Below are positions 24,278-29,657 of a stretch of DNA of 29,657 nt, piece by piece; positions within the stretch are counted from its first letter, which is position 1; each line of letters opens with the position of its first letter. Source of the stretch: an uncultured Christensenellaceae bacterium (GTDB taxonomy: Bacteria > Bacillota > Clostridia > Christensenellales > Pumilibacteraceae); assembly GCA_910587445.1 (NCBI GenBank), contig CAJULE010000027.1, positions 1 through 29,657 of the forward strand, written 5' to 3'. Both the position numbers and the translations under genes were made by a program. The notes under the pieces are model-generated. The model was given only the letters and a program-made list of their open reading frames with translations. It was not told the origin of the DNA and did no database searches.

Positions 24278-25378
24278 ATGTTAATAACTTTTATTGTTAC
24301 GGTGGCGATATTGGCGGTTTTGTATTTGCTGATTTATATCTGTCATAAAAAAATAGCCAAACCAAACTATGAATTTTCGACCGAGGCGATAAAATCTTTG
24401 CGGGTTTTTGTGCATATTTTGTTCGGCATTTCTTTTTCGGTTATTGCCGCGGAAATAATTATATGTTTTTTTTGGGAAAACAGAACGGCGCTTTGGGTCA
24501 TATTCGGCATATTTTTGTTTTTTGCTATTTTAGAACTTGCAATGCTCTGCGATATATATATTAATTATGAAGCAATCAACGGTGACGAAGTATATATTCA
24601 TAGGTTTTTCAGAATCAAGAAAATCAAAGTAAACGATATTCGACGTATCGGCAATATCGGTTCGTTGCTTATGGGATTTTACGGTAAATACGATAAATGT
24701 CTGTTTCTTGTCGATTTGAATACAAAAGGTGTCAGTGAATTGATTGGGCTTATAAACGAAAGGAAATCCGATAAATCGGATGAATCGCTTGAGAATAAGC
24801 ATAAATTCACAAATAAAAAGATAAAAGGCGCAAGCGGAGACAAATTTAAAAAAATATTTATAGTTTGTACGTGCTTCATGATTTTGGGAATTGCATTTAT
24901 GCTTCCGCTTTTGGGGATTTTGGGAGAAGAACAAAATTACGACGAGCTTATTCCCATAACGGGAAAGCTTGAGTACTATCGTGAGACTACCGGCTCCGGC
25001 TATATTGCAATAGGATTTTACGATATGCCGACGGAGTACCGTCTTTGTTCAATATACTTAGACGAATTCGACTACTCGTTTTTCGACAAAGTAAAAGCGG
25101 GCGATAGCGTTACGATTCTCGTAGATAATTCAAAAGACCGTGAGTTTTCGCTTCGTGACGTCAGTAAAAAGCAGTGGAATGATTTTTACTATTTGGAGGC
25201 ATACGGCAAGGAATATTTTACCTATGAGGATTATATAAGAGGTCGCGACCGTAATAATAAAGTGGGATTTATATTTGTCGTAGTCGGAACGGCGGCATTT
25301 GTTGCGGCGACGGTTACTTTGATAAGCGCTTATTTTGTTTGTAAAAAGCGTAAAAAAGAAGAGGATATAGTAATATAA
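24278..25378 (+). CDS. Membrane protein of unknown function, AT-rich gene
   Basis: 366 aa. Hydrophobic helices at about 2-22, 43-65 and 71-92, then a soluble stretch with a PH-like feel (NYEAINGDEVYIHRFFRIKK; VNDIRRIGNIGSLLMG), another helix at about 193-213 (IFIVCTCFMILGIAFMLPLL), an outer domain of about 110 residues with beta-like wording (ITGKLEYYRETTGSGYIAIG; VKAGDSVTILVDNS) resembling DUF3592-type domains, and a last helix at about 328-350 with a basic tail (CKKRKKEEDIVI). I cannot name it. Its base composition is clearly AT-richer than neighbouring genes (many ttt, att, aaa codons), and it has its own promoter and terminator, so recent acquisition is possible. Ribosome site gagga lies somewhat far from the ATG. 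Confidence 0.8.
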   Translation: MLITFIVTVAILAVLYLLIYICHKKIAKPNYEFSTEAIKSLRVFVHILFGISFSVIAAEIIICFFWENRTALWVIFGIFLFFAILELAMLCDIYINYEAINGDEVYIHRFFRIKKIKVNDIRRIGNIGSLLMGFYGKYDKCLFLVDLNTKGVSELIGLINERKSDKSDESLENKHKFTNKKIKGASGDKFKKIFIVCTCFMILGIAFMLPLLGILGEEQNYDELIPITGKLEYYRETTGSGYIAIGFYDMPTEYRLCSIYLDEFDYSFFDKVKAGDSVTILVDNSKDREFSLRDVSKKQWNDFYYLEAYGKEYFTYEDYIRGRDRNNKVGFIFVVVGTAAFVAATVTLISAYFVCKKRKKEEDIVI

Positions 25379-25409
25379 AGAAGCATATATAAGGGATATA
25401 TGCTTCTTT
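25379..25409. terminator. Bidirectional-type terminator hairpin
   Basis: aaagaagcatatat / aaggg / atatatgcttcttt forms a perfect stem of 13-14 bases directly after the stop codon of the 366-aa gene. With T and A runs on both sides it could also end the minus-strand transcript that finishes at 25467. Confidence 0.8.
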
Positions 25410-25466
25410 CACGTTATGTGGGAATTATGTTTTTACGCGTACCGTTTTCCAAAGGTATTTTTCGCT

Positions 25467-26819
25467 TTAATTCATGAGCGCGATCCAAATGTCCGTGCCG
25501 CCGAAGTTTTGAGTGCAGTCGCTCGTGACCGCGCTCGCCTCGGAAAGGACGGCAAAGCGCCCGCCGATACGAATGGCTTTCACGTTTTCGTGTCCCGTGC
25601 CGCCGAAGGTGATGTCGGACGTTATTTTGCCGTCGACGTCGGTCACGAGCTCGATGCCGTTTTTGCTTGCGCCGCACAGCAGCGCGGACGCGCCGTAAAC
25701 CGTGTGAGAATATACGTCCTTGACGGCGGAGAATGCGCCCATGCTCGTCCTGTTTTGGAAGCCGTCGTCAAAGGCGATCATGCTCGCAAGTTCCTGTCCG
25801 CGCTTTAAAAAGCAGTAATATCTTCCCGGCGCATAGAACATTCTCGCGCTTGTGACGGAGGAGGAGCGCAGATATACGCGCGAATGAAGCACGTACGAGG
25901 TCGAGACGGTAACAATGTCGCAAATGCCTTTGTCGTCCACGATGAGCGCGGCGTAGCCGTACATATAGGGCATTACGCCGTAGCATTTGTAGCCGCCCGC
26001 TTCCCCGAGATCGATATCGAAAAACTGTCCCTGGGCGCTTAAGCCCCAGCTTATAAAGGCAAGGCGGTTTACGGAAGGTGAGACGAGGTTGGCGGCTATG
26101 ACATACCCGTTTGCCGTTTCGAACATATCTATGTAGTCGAGCCCGCACGCATGAGGGAACAGCCTTTCCGCAACGGGATTGAGGGCGGCGTCGAATACTC
26201 TCGCCTTGAGGTTGATTCCGCCGCTTGCCGAGTCCGTGACTTCCATGACGGCGACAATGCTTCCCGTTACGTAATATTTGAGGTCGGCAAACTTTTCTCC
26301 GGATACGCCCGACGTATCGACCGAAGCCGTCACTTCGCCGGACATATTTATTTTGAGTATTTTCGAGCCGCCCGCCGCGCAGTCGATCGCAAGCAAAAAG
26401 CCGCCTTCGCACAGCGTAGCGCATTTAAGCTCGTCGCCTTTTTCGCCGTATTGCTTAAAACCCTTGGTCGAGCCGTCCGAGCCTATGAGTGCAAGAAAGG
26501 CTCCGCCGCTGCCGTCGAAGTCCATATCTACGGACGACGTATATCCGAATATGTAGAGGGTATCGCTGTTTACGAAAACTTCCGTAAGGTGCTCGTCTCC
26601 GCTTCCGCCGATGTTTATTTCGCGGTTGAAGTGCGGACTGAGCGAAGCTCGAGCCTCGCGCAGCTTTTTGTGCGGCTCTTCCTTCGGCGGCGTGACGGTA
26701 GAAATTATGTCGGGGAAATAGTTGAGAAGCAGCAGTCCGCCGAGCATGAGCATTATGACGCACGCAAGCAGCAGCATGACTTTCAGTTGCGATTTCGTGA
26801 ATTTGTTTTTGTGTTTCAT
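25467..26819 (-). CDS. Membrane-anchored, propeller-like extracellular protein
   Basis: 450 aa, function unknown. A basic N-terminus (MKHKNKFTKSQLK) and one membrane helix at about 13-35 (VMLLLACVIMLMLGGLLLLN) point to an anchored protein with the rest outside the membrane. The outer part is beta-rich with repeated blades of the form FGGTGHENVKAIRIGGRFAV ... SDCTQNFGGTDIWIALMN, and near the start NIGGSGDEHLTEVFVNSDTL ... DFDGSGGAFLALIGSDG; such blades occur in beta-propellers. The first codon overlaps the murG stop (ATGA), so it is translated with murG. A link to cell-wall assembly or sensing is inference from this context only. Confidence 0.82.
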   Translation of the reverse strand: MKHKNKFTKSQLKVMLLLACVIMLMLGGLLLLNYFPDIISTVTPPKEEPHKKLREARASLSPHFNREINIGGSGDEHLTEVFVNSDTLYIFGYTSSVDMDFDGSGGAFLALIGSDGSTKGFKQYGEKGDELKCATLCEGGFLLAIDCAAGGSKILKINMSGEVTASVDTSGVSGEKFADLKYYVTGSIVAVMEVTDSASGGINLKARVFDAALNPVAERLFPHACGLDYIDMFETANGYVIAANLVSPSVNRLAFISWGLSAQGQFFDIDLGEAGGYKCYGVMPYMYGYAALIVDDKGICDIVTVSTSYVLHSRVYLRSSSVTSARMFYAPGRYYCFLKRGQELASMIAFDDGFQNRTSMGAFSAVKDVYSHTVYGASALLCGASKNGIELVTDVDGKITSDITFGGTGHENVKAIRIGGRFAVLSEASAVTSDCTQNFGGTDIWIALMN

Positions 26820-27877
26820 ACCTGTTCTCCTTTAGGGGCGGAGCATTCCGCTATGACAGTCTTTGCGATCTCTCTCGTGCCGTCCACTTTGCCGAGTGAT
26901 TCCATGCCGCTTTTGAGCGCGTCTTTGCCGCTTACGAGCCTTGCGAGCGATTCCGTCAGCGTATCCGCCGTAAGCTCGTTTTGGGAAAGCACGAGCGCCG
27001 CGCCTCGGCTCGAGAAATATTCGGCGTTGTCCACCTGATCGCCTCGCGACGCACCCTTCGGAAGGGGGACTACAAGAGTCGGGATTTTAAGCGCCATAAG
27101 CTCGAACAGGGCGCCGCTTCCGCCGCGGGAAAGGGCAAAGTCGCAAAGTGCGAGATAGTCCTCTATTCTGTCGGTATAGCCTATAGCGTGATAGCCGCCG
27201 CGCTTTATTTCGGACGGCAGCTTTTCGCCCGTGATGTGCACGACGTCGAAGGTCTTGCAAAGTCTGTCGAGGCAGGAGTATACGCACTCGTTTATTGCTT
27301 TCGCTCCGCTCGAACCGCCCATTACGAGCAGTACGGGCTTGCCGGATACAAATCCGCATTCGCGTCGCGCGGCTTCGGCGTTGCCGTCGTAAATCGAACG
27401 GCGTATGGGCGAGCCCGTGCATACGGCTTTGTCGAGCTCGTAAGTGTCGAACGATGTGAAAATCTTTGTGCATTTTTTCAGCGACAGGCGGTTGGCGAGC
27501 CCCATTGTGAGGTCGCTTTCGTGAAGGTATACGGGTATGTTTTTTGAGGCGAGCACTACGGGCAGAGCCACGTATCCTCCTTTGGAAAAGATGACGTCGG
27601 GGGCGATGTCCTTCAGAAGCTCGGCGGCTTGCCGCTTTGCTTTCATAAGCTTGAACGGCACGGGAAGGGCTTTAAAGGGATTTCCGCGCGCAAGCTTTAC
27701 GGCGTCTATGCCGTGATATTCCGCAGAGTTGCCCACAAGCTTGCGTTCGTAACCGCTGTTACTGCCTATAAAGTGGATTTCCGTAAAGACGCTTTTAAGA
27801 TACGGCAGCAGTGCAAGGCACGGCAGGACGTGTCCCGCCGTTCCTCCTCCCGTGAGGACTATGACTTTTCGTTTCAT
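26816..27877 (-). CDS. murG: UDP-GlcNAc:lipid I N-acetylglucosaminyltransferase
   Basis: MurG adds GlcNAc to lipid I to make lipid II at the inner face of the membrane. The protein is 353 aa, normal. N-terminal GGGTAGHV (10-17) is the glycine-rich loop for the lipid substrate; FSKGGYVALPVVLA (97-110), HESDLTMGLANR (119-130), VMGGSSGAKAIN (185-196), SRGGSGALFELMALKIPTLV (250-269) and QVDNAEYF (281-288) form the donor site. HESDLT is the Bacillota-type wording; the usual Pro after it (HESDxTPG) is Met here, a small oddity. It is the first gene of a minus-strand pair and lies outside a cell-division cluster, at least within this window. Ribosome site cggag precedes the ATG. Confidence 0.93.
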   Translation of the reverse strand: MKRKVIVLTGGGTAGHVLPCLALLPYLKSVFTEIHFIGSNSGYERKLVGNSAEYHGIDAVKLARGNPFKALPVPFKLMKAKRQAAELLKDIAPDVIFSKGGYVALPVVLASKNIPVYLHESDLTMGLANRLSLKKCTKIFTSFDTYELDKAVCTGSPIRRSIYDGNAEAARRECGFVSGKPVLLVMGGSSGAKAINECVYSCLDRLCKTFDVVHITGEKLPSEIKRGGYHAIGYTDRIEDYLALCDFALSRGGSGALFELMALKIPTLVVPLPKGASRGDQVDNAEYFSSRGAALVLSQNELTADTLTESLARLVSGKDALKSGMESLGKVDGTREIAKTVIAECSAPKGEQV

Positions 27878-27923
27878 TTTTGTCGTTCTCCGTCCGAAAT
27901 TTGCCTTATGCGATTGTCGGGTA

Positions 27924-27952
27924 TTGACAAACGCAAGGCAGTGTTATATAAT
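27924..27952 (+). promoter_or_regulatory. Perfect-consensus SigA promoter for the hydrolase gene
   Basis: TTGACA at 27924-27929, a 17-bp spacer, and TATAAT at 27947-27952, all matching consensus. It gives a leader of about 115 nt before the ATG at 28075. The -10 lies in a palindromic stretch (atataattatat), which also offers a -10-like box for the minus strand (murG side), though I saw no matching -35 there. Confidence 0.88.
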
Positions 27953-28074
27953 TATATCGACGCACGGTTTTGTATGGGAATGCGTCACGAATAATTATAA
28001 TCGAGCGAGTATTGCGCAAAATATAATATATTGTTGAATAACAACGTATATTGCGGTAAAGCACGGAGGTAGCC

Positions 28075-28974
28075 ATGAAAAGAGAAACATTTACGGCGCA
28101 CGACGGAAAAACAATATCGTACGCCGTTTGGGATGAAGTACAAAGCCCTAAAGCGATACTTCAGATAGTGCACGGAATGGTCGAGCACATAGAGCGTTAC
28201 GACGACTTTGCTTCATTTATGAACTTGAACGACTTTATAGTCGCGGGAGACGACCACCGCGCGCACGGACTTACCGATCCCGACGCGCTCGGTCTTGCGG
28301 GAGAGGGCGACCTGTTCGAAGATACGGTGTCCGATCTTTTGCGGCTTACGGATATACTCAAGGAAAAATACGGACTGCCCGTGATCGTGCTCGGGCACAG
28401 CTACGGTTCGTTCCTTACGCAGCGCTATCTTACTAAGGATACGTCGAAAATAGCGGGCTGTATCTTGAGCGGAAGCGCCCTTCAGCCGCCTATGACGGTA
28501 AAACTCGGCAGAAGACTCGCCAAGGGCAAGCTCAAAAAGCACAAGGACGAGGCGGGCAAGATGTTCGCAAATATGACGTTCAAAAAGTACGACAAAAAAT
28601 TCAAGTCCGAGGGCTTCAATGCCTGGCTTTCGCGCGATGTGGAATCAGTCGGCAAGTACAACACGGACCCTAAGTGCGACTTCATGTGTTCGTACGGCTT
28701 TTACTACTATCTTTTCAACGGACTCAATTCCATAAACAACGACGACAACTCGAAGATAAGAAAGGATCTGCCTCTGTATATAATCGCGGGCGAAAGCGAC
28801 GGCGTCGGCGGCTACGGCAAACTTGTCGTAAAGCTCTACGAAAAGTTCAAACGCCTCGGTCTGTCTCCCGAGCTCAAGCTCTACGAAGACGCCCGCCACG
28901 AAATCTTGAATGAGACGAACAGGGAAGAGGTCTATTCGGATGTGCTCGAATTTGCCCGCTCCTGTTTGTCCTGA
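28075..28974 (+). CDS. Alpha/beta hydrolase, lysophospholipase/monoglyceride-lipase type
   Basis: 299 aa, full length for the serine-hydrolase group often called Hydrolase_4. The oxyanion region is VHGMVEHIERY (32-42); the nucleophile Ser109 sits in GHSYGS; the acid is probably Asp242 in AGESDGVGGYGK and the histidine is His275 in EDARHEILNE, a very typical 'Y.gaRHE.lNE' ending. The lid region (about 140-220) is lysine-rich and has no signal peptide beside it, so the enzyme is cytosolic. Substrate is unknown; acyl-glycerol or lysophospholipid are usual guesses. Ribosome site cggaggt lies six bases before the ATG. The stop codon lies inside the left end of a palindromic repeat. Confidence 0.9.
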   Translation: MKRETFTAHDGKTISYAVWDEVQSPKAILQIVHGMVEHIERYDDFASFMNLNDFIVAGDDHRAHGLTDPDALGLAGEGDLFEDTVSDLLRLTDILKEKYGLPVIVLGHSYGSFLTQRYLTKDTSKIAGCILSGSALQPPMTVKLGRRLAKGKLKKHKDEAGKMFANMTFKKYDKKFKSEGFNAWLSRDVESVGKYNTDPKCDFMCSYGFYYYLFNGLNSINNDDNSKIRKDLPLYIIAGESDGVGGYGKLVVKLYEKFKRLGLSPELKLYEDARHEILNETNREEVYSDVLEFARSCLS

Positions 28975-29093
28975 CGGCGTATATACTTCACATTTCTGCG
29001 TTAAATGAGTCGCGCCCTTGGTCATGTACATCTTTGTACACTCCCGACGGGCGCGGCTCTTTTGCCTTGAACTGCTCGTATCTAAGCCGTCAG
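28971..29093. repeat. Large palindromic intergenic element, copy 7
   Basis: The outer arms ctgacggcgtatatac and gtatctaagccgtcag pair almost fully. Inner arms 'gagtcgcgcccttggtcatg' and 'ctcccgacgggcgcggctc' pair with few mismatches, and the centre is tgtacatctttgtaca. It is among the best-formed hairpins of the family. Its left end includes the TGA stop of the hydrolase gene. Confidence 0.88.
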
Positions 29094-29128
29094 GTGTCCG
29101 CACTTTAATCTATAATAAAGCCACCCTC

Positions 29129-29168
29129 ATCTTTCTTGTCATTTTGAGCTTGTCGAGAAATCCAAACC
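29129..29168. repeat. 40-bp direct repeat, first copy
   Basis: The stretch atctttcttgtcattttgag and its continuation cttgtcgagaaatccaaacc recurs unchanged at 29529-29568, exactly 400 bp downstream. The gene-free end of the window (28975-29657) is built of such repeats; no coding sequence is visible there. Confidence 0.85.
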
Positions 29169-29171
29169 TAT

Positions 29172-29226
29172 AAAAAAGGCTCCCCTTAGCAAGGGGAGCT
29201 GTCTGCGAAGCAGACTGAGGGGATTG
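29172..29226. repeat. Two-hairpin dispersed repeat, copy D
   Basis: Same layout as copies A-C: ctccccttagcaaggggag, then gtctgcgaagcagac, then 'tgaggggattgt'. The second stem has the same sequence as in copy A. Confidence 0.85.
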
Positions 29227-29245
29227 TTCTCTTGGATTGTTTTCC

Positions 29246-29315
29246 TAAAAAAAGCCTTCCCTTGAGAGGGAAGGTGGCACCGTGCAGAGGCGTAGCCGAA
29301 CACGGTGACGGATGA
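29246..29315. repeat. Related dispersed repeat, 'gccttcccttgagagggaag' type
   Basis: The first stem cttccctt/agagggaag is followed by 'gtggcaccgtg' and 'cacggtgacggatgag', which form a second stem (caccgtg/cacggtg). It is a cousin of the two-hairpin family with different stems. Confidence 0.7.
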
Positions 29316-29528
29316 GTAGATTTTTTCTTGTCGCGCTAATCTTATCAAGAAACCCAAAAGACCTTTCGACTGCGCTCAAGGTGACAAAACAACAAACTTA
29401 TCATTGCGACCACTGCGAAGCGGAACTGCCCTATATCATTTCGAGCGATGTCGCCCATTACATTGTCATTCCGCTTTAGCCGAGCGCGGAGCGCGAACGC
29501 CACGGAGCGACGCGTAGTACTGAAGCTT

Positions 29529-29568
29529 ATCTTTCTTGTCATTTTGAGCTTGTCGAGAAATCCAAACC
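29529..29568. repeat. 40-bp direct repeat, second copy
   Basis: Same sequence as 29129-29168. It is preceded (29465-29520) by a 'gtcattccgc...ggagcgacgcgtagtac' stretch related to the short repeat at 10013, and followed immediately by another repeat type. Confidence 0.85.
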
Positions 29569-29617
29569 GTTAAAAAGGATTCTTAAGGCAAAGCCTTAAG
29601 TCGTTTAAAGGAGAGGG
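29567..29617. repeat. Dispersed repeat with 'gtttaaaggagaggg' core, second copy
   Basis: Matches 3979-4032 in layout: ccgttaaaaaggatt, then the hairpin cttaaggcaaagccttaag, then tcgtttaaaggagaggg. The stem sequence differs from the first copy while pairing is kept. Confidence 0.7.
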
Positions 29618-29624
29618 AGTCCGA

Positions 29625-29657
29625 ACGGCTTATATGCTTCGCATTTCCATGTCAGGC
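29625..29657. repeat. Large palindromic intergenic element, copy 8 (cut by window end)
   Basis: acggcttatatgcttcgcat matches the left arm of copies 3 and 6 (cggcttatatac...). Only the left arm is inside the window. Confidence 0.6.

Noticed and set aside
28971..29657. Insertion sequence or transposase remnant
   Set aside because: Only non-coding repeats are visible; no frame with transposase motifs on either strand.

Overview
The window comes from a bacterium with Bacillota-style signals. Most genes have strong AGGAGG-type ribosome sites, one gene has a TTG start, promoters match the SigA consensus (TTGACA-17-TATAAT), and MurG and the large single-chain PurL look clostridial. By eye GC is near 50-55 percent, with heavy use of ATA for isoleucine. 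The dense intergenic repeats (the 'aaggggagctgtctgcgaag' type) are the kind seen in uncultured gut Clostridia. I cannot place it below class level.

Region 1 (1-9.97 kb) is a de novo purine cluster on the + strand: purM, purN, purH, purD, purL. Together they cover GAR synthesis (PurD), GAR formylation (PurN), FGAM synthesis (PurL), AIR formation (PurM) and the last two steps to IMP (PurH). purF, purC and purE are not in the window. The gaps are filled with repeats, above all a roughly 115-145 bp imperfect palindrome that sits behind purM, purH, purD (tandem pair) and purL. A terminator follows purL.

Region 2 (10.15-11.13 kb) holds a three-helix membrane protein and an 87-aa basic protein of unknown function, then a terminator.

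Region 3 (11.16-21.26 kb) is the most unusual part: a seven-gene unit with its own near-consensus promoter and its own terminator. It encodes a zinc-ribbon/TPR/TIR-like/helical-repeat protein of 912 aa, three paralogous coiled-coil proteins each ending in two membrane helices, a 55-aa and a 145-aa protein, and a Ycf46-like AAA+ ATPase. Spacings are very short or overlapping, so the products probably act together, perhaps as a membrane-bound ATPase-regulated assembly. The function is unknown to me.

Region 4 (21.27-24.13 kb) has a promoter, a cluster of perfect hairpins (candidate leader RNA or small RNA), a duplicated-domain DUF1538 membrane protein and two PII-like proteins. This looks like a transporter with PII-type regulators.

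Region 5 (24.2-29.66 kb) holds an AT-richer membrane protein gene with its own promoter and terminator; a minus-strand pair, murG and a membrane-anchored propeller-like protein; a + strand alpha/beta hydrolase with a perfect consensus promoter; and a final 680-bp gene-free stretch made almost entirely of dispersed repeats. I saw no tRNA, rRNA, CRISPR array or transposase gene.
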